Shown piece after piece: positions 46,827 through 54,525 of a DNA stretch of 64,000 nucleotides; the stretch's first letter is position 1, and the number at the start of each line of letters is the position of its first letter. Made by a program: the position numbers and the translations under genes. The stretch lies in the IMG/VR virus record IMGVR_UViG_3300025276_000001, positions 50,100-114,099 of that record, one strand, 5' to 3'. The DNA is from a virus. Below the pieces are notes generated by a model that ran no database searches, was not told the origin of the DNA, and saw only the letters and a program-made list of their open reading frames with translations.

Positions 46827-47393
46827 TTATAGAGTGAATTCTTCTTCAGTCTCTTCAACTAACTCTTCCACAACATCAGATACTTCATCAGTTATGTTAC
46901 CATCTTCATCACCGTCATCCATACCAAATGCTTCAGTTGGTGTTGCGGTTACTTTCTCTTCTACTTTATTATCAGAACTATTAGCATCTTTAATGGCTTG
47001 ACCATTGTTATGTGCTAATGATACATCTTGAGCTGTTGTATCAGCTACAAAGAATGTTTTCCTATAAATAGGTTGTCCGTCAATACAGCATATGATACCA
47101 GTATCACCTGCTTTCTTTAAATCTCTATCAGGATCATTTGTACTAAATGGCTCTAATTGTTCTTTAAAGATAATTTTACCAGGTAATGAATCCATTGATT
47201 CAAAGCCTATTTCTTGTAAGTCTTCTAGTCTACCTTGTAATAATGCGCTTAGGTTTGATTTCTTTACCCAACCACCATTACCAAATGTAGTTCTAGTTTG
47301 TGTTAGTCTTACATGACCATATTCAGAATTTGTGTTTGATTGGCGTACAACATTTCCCATGTCATCCGCTTGGATGTTTACTTTACTTTGCAT
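46827..47393 (-). CDS. Protein with long acidic C-terminal tail
   Basis: 188 residues. The first ~110 residues are beta-rich and basic to neutral (GHVRLTQTRTTFGNGGWVKK ... PGKIIF); the last 60 are strongly acidic and end EEEFTL, recalling SSB-type interaction tips. A nucleic-acid-binding role is possible. No family recognised. Confidence 0.55.
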   Translation of the reverse strand: MQSKVNIQADDMGNVVRQSNTNSEYGHVRLTQTRTTFGNGGWVKKSNLSALLQGRLEDLQEIGFESMDSLPGKIIFKEQLEPFSTNDPDRDLKKAGDTGIICCIDGQPIYRKTFFVADTTAQDVSLAHNNGQAIKDANSSDNKVEEKVTATPTEAFGMDDGDEDGNITDEVSDVVEELVEETEEEFTL

Positions 47394-47443
47394 AATAAAT
47401 TGTTTTTGTGTGAATTAATAAAATTGTGTGATGTGTCTAAGTA

Positions 47444-47707
47444 TTAGACATCATCAGAGTGAAAATACGGGTCATCTAGTTTTTCAAAGGACTCTATTTC
47501 ATCAAGTGCAGGTTCTTCTTCCTCTTCATTAGGAAATTCATCTGCTTTACCTGTTGCTACTGAGTACTTATTATAGAATGGATCACCCACTTCTTTGGTA
47601 TATGCTGAACTTAAACCGTTGAGGTCCTTGATCTCTTCATCAGAAAGAGACAAGTACTGTTCAACTGAACATTCAATTATTCTACCATTGGGCAATTGTA
47701 TTATCAT
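47444..47707 (-). CDS. Acidic hypothetical protein
   Basis: 87 residues. A short N-terminal segment (IIQLPNGRIIECSVEQYLSL) resembles a small folded core; the C-terminal half is acidic and disordered-looking. It has a candidate TATTTTTG box 24 bases upstream (47731-47738). Confidence 0.5.
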   Translation of the reverse strand: MIIQLPNGRIIECSVEQYLSLSDEEIKDLNGLSSAYTKEVGDPFYNKYSVATGKADEFPNEEEEEPALDEIESFEKLDDPYFHSDDV

Positions 47708-47730
47708 TTTATTTTGCTAAGTAAGTTTAA

Positions 47731-47738
47731 CAAAAATA
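47731..47738 (-). promoter_or_regulatory. Possible -7 box (TATTTTTG)
   Basis: Minus-strand TATTTTTG fits TAnnTTTG and lies 24 bases before the ATG at 47707. A matching -33 box was not identified. Confidence 0.3.
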
Positions 47739-47821
47739 TGATAATTAATTACTATTTGGTTATAATCTCCAGATCATTTGCTTAAATACAGAATTGAGTC
47801 TGCATATATATAGCTAACGTG

Positions 47822-48079
47822 CTATTTTATTATTAGCTTATTGCCTACTCTTTTTATATAGTCTTTACTTTTTAGTTCTTTAATCAACCTATTGATAGTT
47901 CTTTCACTAACGTTTAAGTCATTGGACAATGTTGATATAGAAGGAAAGCTAGACCTATTCTTATTTGAATAACATGCTAAGGCAGAATATAATCCCTTAG
48001 CTGATATAGATAATTCCGGAGCAAGAATTATATCACGTGATACAATCCCAAACCTATACTGGATCTTCTCTTGTGACAT
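47822..48079 (-). CDS. HTH_36-type DNA-binding protein
   Basis: 85 residues. RFGIVSRDIILAPELSISAKGLYSAL then FPSISTLSNDLNVSERTINRLIKELKSKDYI is the classic helix-turn-helix 36 order found in phage replication or regulatory proteins. Likely a transcription or replication regulator of the early block. Confidence 0.75.
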   Translation of the reverse strand: MSQEKIQYRFGIVSRDIILAPELSISAKGLYSALACYSNKNRSSFPSISTLSNDLNVSERTINRLIKELKSKDYIKRVGNKLIIK

Positions 48080-48275
48080 GCTTGCTCATTAAGCGCAATA
48101 GTGCAACATTATGGTCCATCTCTTCAGTAAGCATTTTGTCATCTAATTCAAATTTAATTGACATGTGCTTTCCAAAGTTCCAGATTTTACCATTAGGTGT
48201 TTTATCTATTGCTCTTTTTAACTGCAACCATTGCTTCATCTCAGCTTTTAATTGCTCCATACTAAGTTGTGCCAT
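48054..48275 (-). CDS. Small hypothetical protein
   Basis: 73 residues, helical N-terminus (SMEQLKAEMKQWLQLKRAID), then a short beta pair (GKHMSIKFEL). It overlaps the HTH gene start by 26 bases and lies 2 bases after the next gene's stop, so it belongs to the same transcript. Confidence 0.5.
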   Translation of the reverse strand: MAQLSMEQLKAEMKQWLQLKRAIDKTPNGKIWNFGKHMSIKFELDDKMLTEEMDHNVALLRLMSKHVTREDPV

Positions 48276-48277
48276 GG

Positions 48278-48835
48278 TTATAGTGTTGGGTGTTCCGGAT
48301 TCTGTTCTTCACTATTGTTTTCTTCTTCAACAATATTATCTAGAAACTCTAGTGCTATTTGTTGAGTATTGAATTCAGGTAGTTCAGATGGATCTATAAT
48401 TGTTAGGTCAAAGGTTTTAATAGTATCCTCTTTCTGCCTAACATCATTGTCCTCCCATACATAGAAGTTAACCTTCATAGTATTATAATAAGGATTGAAG
48501 TCATCACTGTTACTCCATGAACCATCTGCTATTACAGTACCATATATATAGCCATCTGCATTCATTAGTCCTTTGTCCATCATCATATCCTTATCATAAA
48601 CTGATGAGTAAGGTGATGGTTGGTGTTTAACAGTATCACCCATTTGAATAGGTATGTGTTCCTCCTTTATTAAAATGATTGATAGTAGAGCACTGATTGA
48701 ATGCTCTGGAAGAGTAGCCAGCAGGTCTAGGACATGCTTAAGGTTTCTCTTGTCTCCTAAGTTATCTTTATTAATAAGATTGCTTAAAAGATCTTTAACA
48801 GCTGTTTCAGCTATCACATAATTTGGTTTTGCCAT
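48278..48835 (-). CDS. Hypothetical protein
   Basis: 185 residues. Helical first 60 residues (YVIAETAVKDLLSNLI ... LDLLATLPEHSISALLSIILI), a middle beta part, and an acidic Glu/Asn-rich tail. It follows a non-coding region rich in inverted repeats. No family recognised. Confidence 0.55.
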   Translation of the reverse strand: MAKPNYVIAETAVKDLLSNLINKDNLGDKRNLKHVLDLLATLPEHSISALLSIILIKEEHIPIQMGDTVKHQPSPYSSVYDKDMMMDKGLMNADGYIYGTVIADGSWSNSDDFNPYYNTMKVNFYVWEDNDVRQKEDTIKTFDLTIIDPSELPEFNTQQIALEFLDNIVEEENNSEEQNPEHPTL

Positions 48836-48943
48836 TGTTATTGTTTTATAGGATTATTAAATTAAAAGATACGGTGGCCTAACCTATTACGATTAGAACC
48901 ACCTTATCCTGGTTACCACTTATCTTAACCAAAGTCATAGCCT

Positions 48944-49012
48944 CAACACCTAGTGTTATTATAGTATATAATTACTGGTGTTGTTAGTGCGCCACTGATG
49001 GCACTATTTTTT
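48944..49012 (+). ncRNA. Inverted repeats and T-run, possible small RNA
   Basis: Two stems in the 168-base gap 48836-49003: CAACACC/GGTGTTG (48944-48950 with 48977-48983, plus AGT/ACT) and TAGTGC/GCACTA (48985-48990 with 49001-49006) followed by TTTTTT. Read on the plus strand the second is terminator-like, yet no plus gene precedes it. A small plus-strand RNA is a possibility. Confidence 0.25.
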
Positions 49013-49360
49013 AAACTTCTTGTTTACTTTTATCTCAATTACCAAGAATGGTAAGAGTATCATGATCTGTGGTCTCATCCTGTTTTGATCATAGCCTATT
49101 GCTAATCCTATTACAGGTACTACCTCAAAATCTATATCAGGTAGTAGCTTTGTCTTAGACATTACACCACTATAGAATATAGCATTGAAGATAGTTAATA
49201 ATAATATAATTACCATTGCAGTTACAAACAACGGAAAGTCATTTGCTATAAGGTCAGTCTTAGGACTTGAGATCATTAATGTTACTACTGTTATACTTAC
49301 TACGAGTGGTAGTATGATTACGAACAATAGTTTGATTGCGTACTTGAGTATTTTTTTCAT
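49004..49360 (-). CDS. Membrane protein
   Basis: 118 residues with about three hydrophobic spans (IKLLFVIILPLVVSITVVTLMI; FVTAMVIILLLTIFNAIF; a weaker one near GLAIGYD and MILLPFLVIEI) and a Lys-rich tail. Early membrane proteins of phages often block superinfection or alter host physiology, but no family is recognised. Confidence 0.55.
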   Translation of the reverse strand: MKKILKYAIKLLFVIILPLVVSITVVTLMISSPKTDLIANDFPLFVTAMVIILLLTIFNAIFYSGVMSKTKLLPDIDFEVVPVIGLAIGYDQNRMRPQIMILLPFLVIEIKVNKKFKK

Positions 49361-49380
49361 TTTTGTTTTATTTAAGTGGT

Positions 49381-49662
49381 TTAGTCATAACTCCGTGAGT
49401 AAGCTAGATAGCCTACTACATCCTGGTCATTAACTTCTATTAGATTATGTTCATGTGCTAGATACCTTAACGGTGCATTATTACCCAACTCTTCTATGAG
49501 TTCAGATATTAATGGACTATTAGTTTCATTACGTTTGACTACGAAATGTTTGTGACCAGTAAATAGGTTCACACTGTCTGGATCTACACATGGGTAAATT
49601 GTACAAGCTATTTTAGTCTTGTACTGGATAAAGCTTTCAGGCTTTAAAATGTTTATGTTCAT
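49381..49662 (-). CDS. Hypothetical protein
   Basis: 93 residues, mixed alpha/beta (NINILKPESFIQYKTKIACTIYPC ... SPLISELIEELG). No motif recognised. It lies 20 bases before the membrane-protein gene and follows the long non-coding stretch. Confidence 0.5.
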   Translation of the reverse strand: MNINILKPESFIQYKTKIACTIYPCVDPDSVNLFTGHKHFVVKRNETNSPLISELIEELGNNAPLRYLAHEHNLIEVNDQDVVGYLAYSRSYD

Positions 49663-50108
49663 GGTTATTTAATTTAAGTGGTGATTTGCAATATTGCGGG
49701 TAATGTTATACTATTCCTATAGAGAGAGAGACAACAAGCTATTATGTTATTGTCATGAGTATATCTATTGTATTGTTGCTAGCGTTAGCTATGTTTAACT
49801 ATTATGAGCACAATAATAACTAGAGTGGTAATAAGTGGGTATATGTGGTGTATGAGACCACCTATTCACATTGTTACACACACTTGAATATAAATTGTTT
49901 TTATTGTGCTTTAATTACTATTTTACTAGTAACACGTGTAATATATAGCTGGGGAGCAGAGAAAGAGAACGACCGCAGGGAGAGAAGCTGACAGAGCAGA
50001 CCAATAGACTAAGTTAGTGCTGTCTTACTTAAATTAAGCATGACAACGAGTAACAATGCTAGCTGATGTTATAATAAGAGGAGAGTTGTTACACCCTCCT
50101 CATTATAG
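49663..50108. other. 446-base mostly non-coding region, candidate origin or control region
   Basis: Contents: a purine-rich, GC-richer stretch at about 49948-50010; a 13-bp repeat TAGCTGGGGAGCA (49946-49958) seen again at 50502-50514; a hairpin GTGGT...ACCAC (49845-49861); CTATTCACA (49862-49870), one base from the DnaA-box form TTATTCACA; and the stem GACAG...CTGTC around 50000-50030. One 22-residue reading frame (49755-49823, plus strand, MSISIVLLLALAMFNYYEHNNN without support) also occurs. No tRNA signature is visible. Confidence 0.4.
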
Positions 50109-50438
50109 TTATACAGCCTCAACCCATACTAAGGTTGTTGGCTCTTTAGTCTCCATGTCAAGAACATAGTTCTCAGTCATTTGGAATCCCTCAAGCTCAG
50201 CACCTACATCATACGTTTGCTGAATAGCAGCAATAGTTGGATGGTCAGCTCTCATAGTCTCATTTGTTTCAGGGTCTATCAAAGATAGGACGCCAAATAC
50301 AATGTTAGATTGAGATCTTGTTGCCACTGGCATTCCAGCCAGTGAAGATTTTTTGTTTGCCAGAGGAGCAGATGATACAATCACTGTTGCACTGTTTCTA
50401 CTCTTGTTGATGTTTACTTTTCTAAAGAATACACTCAT
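50109..50438 (-). CDS. Hypothetical protein isolated in the control region
   Basis: 109 residues, beta-rich (VFFRKVNINKSRNSATVIVSS ... SNIVFGVLSLID), neutral to acidic C-terminus. It is flanked on both sides by non-coding DNA and by the two copies of the 13-bp repeat. This isolation suggests a separately and strongly expressed early gene. No family recognised. Confidence 0.55.
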   Translation of the reverse strand: MSVFFRKVNINKSRNSATVIVSSAPLANKKSSLAGMPVATRSQSNIVFGVLSLIDPETNETMRADHPTIAAIQQTYDVGAELEGFQMTENYVLDMETKEPTTLVWVEAV

Positions 50439-50463
50439 AATAATAATATAAATTAAGTTAAAC

Positions 50464-50514
50464 GAGGAATCACTTACGGGGGGTCACCCTGCCTCAATAA
50501 TTAGCTGGGGAGCA
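50464..50514 (-). promoter_or_regulatory. GC-rich structured leader upstream of the 109-aa gene
   Basis: GAGG (50464-50467)/CCTC (50492-50495) enclosing GGG-TCA-CCC (50481-50489) forms a nested hairpin; the 13-bp repeat TAGCTGGGGAGCA follows at 50502-50514. The GC content is strikingly higher than the flanks. As it lies in the 5' leader it may be a regulatory RNA structure. Confidence 0.35.
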
Positions 50515-50557
50515 AACTCATAGGACCTCTCAAGCACTTAAAACACATATTTTTTTG

Positions 50558-50634
50558 GTAGGCAAAATTTTTTTTTGTGTCCCGTTACTTTTTCAATTTG
50601 TTTATATTTTGTATATTGAAATATAGAAGCCTAC
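50558..50634 (+). promoter_or_regulatory. Strand-switch promoter region with inverted repeat
   Basis: GTAGGC (50558-50563) and GCCTAC (50629-50634) flank a T-run, TTTG (50597-50600) and TTTGTATATTGAAATATAG (50608-50626). The plus-strand late block begins 15 bases later. The motif resembles copies at 17474 and 17592. Confidence 0.4.
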
Positions 50635-50648
50635 TTAAAAAAAACAAC

Positions 50649-50972
50649 ATGAGCAATTATAATGAAGACAAGGATGGGTATGATCCTATGGATGAGATAA
50701 AACAAAATGAGTTGGATGAAATAATATTAGATGATGCATTTAATAATTCATATAGGATTCTAATGAAGGAGTTAACATTTGTAGATGTTCTAGACAATGC
50801 AGATGACAGTGCAAGAGATGCAGTACTAGCGTTTGATCCTGATGCCGGTCCTAAGTTAAGTGACTTAGAGAATATGATAAGTTGGTTTATTGAGACAGAG
50901 GAGTATGAGAAGTGTGCAAGATTAAAAGTAGTAATGAATAATAAGTATCCTGATAGCGTATTAGTAGAATAG
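50649..50972 (+). CDS. Acidic hypothetical protein, first gene of the late block
   Basis: 107 residues from ATG 50649; upstream in-frame codons lie inside the promoter region. Acidic, helical, many Asp/Glu (YNEDKDGYDPMDEIKQNELDEI). No family recognised. A-rich leader AAAAAAAACAAC precedes the start. Confidence 0.6.
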   Translation: MSNYNEDKDGYDPMDEIKQNELDEIILDDAFNNSYRILMKELTFVDVLDNADDSARDAVLAFDPDAGPKLSDLENMISWFIETEEYEKCARLKVVMNNKYPDSVLVE

Positions 50973-50977
50973 ATTGT

Positions 50978-51283
50978 ATGGCAACTAAAAAAATAATTAA
51001 AGAATTTAAAGATGCAGACCCAAAAGAAATATGGGGAGCAATAATAGAAAACTTTTTCTTTGGATTCAGTGGGGCCATTATTGTTCCATTCATTGCATTG
51101 AGGATTGACATAGCTGTATTGATTGGGTACATGTGTCATTACTTCTATATCAGTAAAGTAATTAATAGACCAAAGTATGTAACTAGTTTGGCAAAGTTTA
51201 TTTTGTTTCCTATCCCTACAGCATTGGGAGGATTTTCAGGATATAAGATAGCTTATTTAGTATCACAGTATTTAACACAATAG
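50978..51283 (+). CDS. Membrane protein, possible holin or accessory
   Basis: 101 residues. Two to three hydrophobic spans (FFFGFSGAIIVPFIAL; IAVLIGYMCHYFYI; FILFPIPTALGGFSGY). It lies upstream of the endolysin by about 1.2 kb in the same strand, so a lysis role is possible, but another holin is already present at 20044. Confidence 0.55.
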   Translation: MATKKIIKEFKDADPKEIWGAIIENFFFGFSGAIIVPFIALRIDIAVLIGYMCHYFYISKVINRPKYVTSLAKFILFPIPTALGGFSGYKIAYLVSQYLTQ

Positions 51284-51286
51284 ACA

Positions 51287-51418
51287 ATGGCAAAAAAAGT
51301 AACATGGACATACGGAGGGAAGAAGTATAGCGGGACCTTTATTAGGGAAACTAAAACGCACACATATGCTAGAACTTCCAACGGTAAAGTCAAAACAATA
51401 AAAAAGAAAAAGAAATGA
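51287..51418 (+). CDS. Tiny basic protein A
   Basis: 43 residues, ATG 51287, TGA 51416-51418. Lys/Thr-rich with an aromatic core (VTWTYGGKKYSGTF) and a Lys run at the end. Overlaps the next start as ATGA. Very basic small proteins in this position are likely DNA-associated virion components. Confidence 0.5.
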   Translation: MAKKVTWTYGGKKYSGTFIRETKTHTYARTSNGKVKTIKKKKK

Positions 51419-51582
51419 AAGGAGTAAAACACTATTTAAAAAACGGGACTGAATGGACAGGTACTAGTCATAAAATGTCTAATGGTAAATTACACACTGG
51501 TAAGACACATACTAAAACTAGTAAGCCTTTAGTTCATATGAAAGACTTATCTAAAACAGCTAAAGCTAAAGCTAAGAAATAA
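51415..51582 (+). CDS. Tiny basic protein B
   Basis: 55 residues, ATG 51415, TAA 51580-51582. Lys/Thr/His-rich (NGTEWTGTSHKMSNGKLHTGK), similar in style to protein A (both have a G-T-x and S-N-G-K segment), ending in an Ala/Lys helix. Its stop overlaps the next ATG (TAATG). Confidence 0.5.
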   Translation: MKGVKHYLKNGTEWTGTSHKMSNGKLHTGKTHTKTSKPLVHMKDLSKTAKAKAKK

Positions 51583-51836
51583 TGGCAACACCTAGAAAAG
51601 GAAAAGCAAAAGTCAAAGTAACTGCATCTGGAAAGAAAGTAAGTTACGGACAAGCGGGTAATGCAAAAGGAGGAGGACCTAGAGTAAAACCAGGAACATC
51701 TAAAGGAGACAGCTATTGTGCTAGAAGTTTAGGTATTAAGAAAAGAGTATCAGCTAAAAAAAGAAATGATCCTAACACACCAAACAATTTATCCCGTAAG
51801 AGATGGAAATGTTCTGGAGCTAAATCACGGAAATAA
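51582..51836 (+). CDS. Small basic protein with conserved GDSYCARS...NNLSRKRWKC signature
   Basis: 84 residues. Ends with GDSYCARSLGIKKR...NDPNTPNNLSRKRWKCSG, a signature I associate with a small phage family (DUF6321, recalled, not checked) that recurs in Bacteroidota phages. Two Cys may bind metal. Strongly basic, so DNA or RNA contact is likely. Confidence 0.6.
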   Translation: MATPRKGKAKVKVTASGKKVSYGQAGNAKGGGPRVKPGTSKGDSYCARSLGIKKRVSAKKRNDPNTPNNLSRKRWKCSGAKSRK

Positions 51837-52084
51837 TGACTGAAGCAGCAATAAGCCAACTTGGATTTAAAAGAGTCCACATCAACACAGATAATTTTAC
51901 TGAACATGATTCCTATTACTATTATGTATATAAAATAGGGAACTTGGAATTCACTAGCAATTCAAGTAATGACTTATCAGATGGATCGTGGTACACCGAA
52001 CTATTTGAAAGTGGTATAAGATTTCATAAATCTACTGAACTTAAAACCGTAATAGACTTATTAGAATACAATAAAATTTTTTAA
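51836..52084 (+). CDS. Hypothetical protein
   Basis: 82 residues, aromatic and polar (YYYYVYKIGNLEFTSN), acidic overall. Overlaps the previous stop by one base. No family recognised. Confidence 0.5.
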   Translation: MTEAAISQLGFKRVHINTDNFTEHDSYYYYVYKIGNLEFTSNSSNDLSDGSWYTELFESGIRFHKSTELKTVIDLLEYNKIF

Positions 52085-52121
52085 AGTACGGCATAAACTT
52101 TTTTTATTTAAACTTTATACA

Positions 52122-52129
52122 TATATTTG
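52122..52129 (+). promoter_or_regulatory. Bacteroidota -7 box (TATATTTG) before the endolysin genes
   Basis: TATATTTG in the 72-base gap 52085-52156, 27 bases before the ATG at 52157. Upstream is a T-rich run rather than a clean TTTG. Confidence 0.45.
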
Positions 52130-52156
52130 TCTATTGTTTAACTTAAAAAATTTATA

Positions 52157-52471
52157 ATGTCAAATCAAAAAATCAACCCTAGTCTAGATCAAAAAGAACC
52201 TGAATTGAGTAAGGAAGAACTTACAGCAAGAAGGGAAGAAATCACTGCATTTTACAAAGACAACATTAAACACTTAGAGGTTCAAGCTGAGTATGAGATG
52301 TTATTATCTACTATTGAGAAAGCTAGGGCAGAAAGAATGCAAGCTCAAATGTTTATGTCTCAAACTTATGCTGACCAAAAAGAAGGTAAAGGTGGAGTAG
52401 CTCCTGATTCAGAAGAAGCAGTGGCATTTAAACAAGCTATGGAGAACGCAGCAAAGAATATTGATAACTAA
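52157..52471 (+). CDS. Helical hypothetical protein upstream of the endolysin
   Basis: 104 residues, highly charged and helical (EELTARREEITAFYKDNIKHLEVQAEYEML ... AKAQMFM-like Met/Gln helix). It could be a coiled-coil structural protein. It lies 11 bases before the endolysin. Confidence 0.6.
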   Translation: MSNQKINPSLDQKEPELSKEELTARREEITAFYKDNIKHLEVQAEYEMLLSTIEKARAERMQAQMFMSQTYADQKEGKGGVAPDSEEAVAFKQAMENAAKNIDN

Positions 52472-52482
52472 AACTCAATATT

Positions 52483-53400
52483 ATGCTAATTAAAAAAGGA
52501 GACAACAGTCTTAATGTAAAACATCTACAGCAAAAATTAGGTTTAAAAGATGATGGTATCTTTGGTAGAAATACTGAAAAGGCTGTTATTAGATATCAAC
52601 TATCTAAGTCCCTGAGAGTTACAGGTATAGTAGATAGTGAAATGTGGGTATTACTTTTTAATGCTAAAGCTGGTGCACTAGAAGCAATAGATGAAGACAC
52701 AGATACACAAGGACAATACTATAGAACTTCATATGATCAATTGATTCATAAACATTATTTACCTAAAGGAGAATATATAGCAGGACCAATAGAGAATGAA
52801 TATATTTTTTTACACCATACAGCAGGATGGCATAATCCATACAACTGTATTGATCAATGGGGTAGAGATAGTAGAGGAAGAGTAGCTACTGAATTTGTTT
52901 TAGGTGGTAAAAATCACAAAGATGGTTCTAGTGAATTTGATGGTGTAATGGTACAAGCATTTCCAGAAGGAGGATATGGATGGCACTTAGGTAGAACACA
53001 ATCAGGTTGGATGAATAGACATTCTGTTGGTTTAGAGATTTGTTCTTTTGGTCAATTAGATAGTGATAAGAAAACTTACATAGGTACTACTCCATGTGAG
53101 GAAGAAATAGCAACACTGAAAGAACCATTTAAAGGAAGCCTTTATTACCATAAGTATTCAGATGCACAAATCAAAGCAACTGAAAAGTGGATTAGGTATG
53201 TAGGTGAAAGAGATGGTATTGATGTTAGAATAGGTTTAAAACAATTTATTCAAAAGCATGGACCAATTAAAGGTTTTGGATTTCAAATGGATGCTTGTTT
53301 AGGAAACGTAAAAGGATTATTAACTCATACTAATGTTAGACAGGATAAATCTGATTGTTATCCAGACCCTGACTTTGTAGATATGATCTTAAGTTTATAA
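52483..53400 (+). CDS. Endolysin: peptidoglycan-binding plus N-acetylmuramoyl-L-alanine amidase
   Basis: 305 residues. Residues ~1-65 are a PG_binding_1 repeat (GDNSLNVKHLQQKLGLKDDGIFG...TEKAV). The amidase_2 domain follows with FLHHTAGWH (H111/H112), a GYGWHLG segment, and the C-terminal LTHTNVRQDKSDCYPDP with H282 and C292; one His of HHTAG, H282 and C292 fit the zinc site. It cleaves the amide bond between muramic acid and the peptide, lysing the cell once the holin opens the membrane. No signal peptide is visible. Confidence 0.88.
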   Translation: MLIKKGDNSLNVKHLQQKLGLKDDGIFGRNTEKAVIRYQLSKSLRVTGIVDSEMWVLLFNAKAGALEAIDEDTDTQGQYYRTSYDQLIHKHYLPKGEYIAGPIENEYIFLHHTAGWHNPYNCIDQWGRDSRGRVATEFVLGGKNHKDGSSEFDGVMVQAFPEGGYGWHLGRTQSGWMNRHSVGLEICSFGQLDSDKKTYIGTTPCEEEIATLKEPFKGSLYYHKYSDAQIKATEKWIRYVGERDGIDVRIGLKQFIQKHGPIKGFGFQMDACLGNVKGLLTHTNVRQDKSDCYPDPDFVDMILSL

Positions 53401-53402
53401 TT

Positions 53403-53774
53403 ATGGCAATAGTAAATAAAGTAGATTTAAAACTTAAAGTAAATATTAATACAACCATTAAATATCAGATAGTAAGCTTTTGTTTTTTTGAAAATATACT
53501 CATTAGTAATTCTGACTTAGAGTTCTTAGCAGCATTAGCTAAGAATCCTGAGATAGAAATATCTAAGTTTTGTATTATGTTGACTGAATTAAATATTTTT
53601 AAAAGTTCACAGTCAGCTAGAAATGCAATTTCAAAAGCAGAAAAGAAAAACTTAGTTACTAAAACTGGTAATAATAAAAAGACTATAGTATTAAACAATG
53701 CTATAAATATTCAAAAAGATGGATTGGTGTTATTAGATTATAAAATTTTAGGAAGTGAATCCAAAGAAGCATAG
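53403..53774 (+). CDS. Hypothetical protein of crAss-like block
   Basis: 123 residues with a helical middle (DLEFLAALAKNPEIEISKFCIMLTELNIFKS-SQSARNAISKAEKK) that looks like a winged-helix-type region and a beta-like tail. It recurs with IHF in crAss-like phages by my memory of gene order. Overlaps the IHF-like gene by 20 bases. Unknown function. Confidence 0.55.
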   Translation: MAIVNKVDLKLKVNINTTIKYQIVSFCFFENILISNSDLEFLAALAKNPEIEISKFCIMLTELNIFKSSQSARNAISKAEKKNLVTKTGNNKKTIVLNNAINIQKDGLVLLDYKILGSESKEA

Positions 53775-54117
53775 GGAATTTAAAAATGGTATAGCAGAAG
53801 AAGTGGGAGTACATCAACAAGTAGTAGATGACTTTATTACTTTTTATTATGCTAAGCTAAGAAATAAACTTTCTCACTTGGACTTTCCAAGAATTAATGT
53901 AGAAGGTTTGGGTATGTTTGAACTGAGGAAAGGTAAACTTGAATCAGCTATCAAGAAAAACAAAAGCATGTTGGGAAACATAGCTAAAAGAACTTACAAT
54001 GGTTATGCTAAAAGTGAAGGTATAACTGAGAACATCAAGGAGATGAGTAAGGCTCTTGAACAAATTGAGACGGATAAACTAAACAGAATAGCATTTAAAA
54101 AGAAAAGAAATGAGTAA
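53755..54117 (+). CDS. IHF/HU-like DNA-bending protein
   Basis: 120 residues. Starts with GTG at 53755, within the previous gene. IAEEVGVHQQVVDDFI then FYYAKLRNKLSHLDFPRINVEGLGMFEL matches the IHF-like family of crAss phages (HU fold: helix pair, beta arms). It probably bends DNA in replication or packaging. The C-terminal tail is basic. Overlaps the next gene by 8 bases. Confidence 0.8.
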   Translation: MNPKKHREFKNGIAEEVGVHQQVVDDFITFYYAKLRNKLSHLDFPRINVEGLGMFELRKGKLESAIKKNKSMLGNIAKRTYNGYAKSEGITENIKEMSKALEQIETDKLNRIAFKKKRNE

Positions 54118-54445
54118 ACCTTGGTCAAAATATTTACAAGCATTTAAGAATGCTGATCAAATTGCTGATGGAATAAAAAATAAGCTATTTAAAAAAGAAC
54201 ATGTTGAAGCTATATTTACTGATAGATGGCAGATATGTGTTAACTGTTCTGAATTGGATCTTAAAGGTGAAAATTGTTTAGCTCCTGGAACTCAACCTTG
54301 TTGTTCTGATTGCGGATGCAGTTTAGAATTTAAATTAAGATCATTATCTTCAGAATGTCCTAAAGGTAAATGGTCATTAATAACAAGTGAAGAAGAAGAA
54401 ACTTTAATTAATCAACAAATAGAAAACAATGGGAATTCAAATTAA
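54110..54445 (+). CDS. Cys-rich zinc-binding protein
   Basis: 111 residues. Cysteines at CVNC, ENCLAPGTQPCCSDCGC and SSECPKG give up to two zinc sites in a rubredoxin-like arrangement. Unknown role, but it lies in the conserved IHF-nuclease-TerL run. Confidence 0.65.
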   Translation: MSKPWSKYLQAFKNADQIADGIKNKLFKKEHVEAIFTDRWQICVNCSELDLKGENCLAPGTQPCCSDCGCSLEFKLRSLSSECPKGKWSLITSEEEETLINQQIENNGNSN

Positions 54446-54521
54446 CTATGTATACAATGGAATAACAAGTAGCTTAAATACCAATCAAAGTGGAGGGTAT
54501 TGGTTTACTACAATAACTTAA
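54429..54521 (+). CDS. Tiny reading frame between zinc protein and nuclease
   Basis: 30 residues (MGIQINYVYNGITSSLN...), ATG 54429 overlapping the previous gene end by 17 bases, ending 4 bases before the nuclease. Polar, beta-like. Uncertain. Confidence 0.3.
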   Translation: MGIQINYVYNGITSSLNTNQSGGYWFTTIT

Positions 54522-54525
54522 GATT

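Noticed and set aside
49755-49823. 22-aa hydrophobic plus-strand peptide
   Set aside because: Too short, no leader or neighbour support; mentioned only as content of the control region.
49940-50060. tRNA gene in the GC-richer stretch
   Set aside because: No T-loop signature or cloverleaf could be formed; treated as a possible structured RNA instead.
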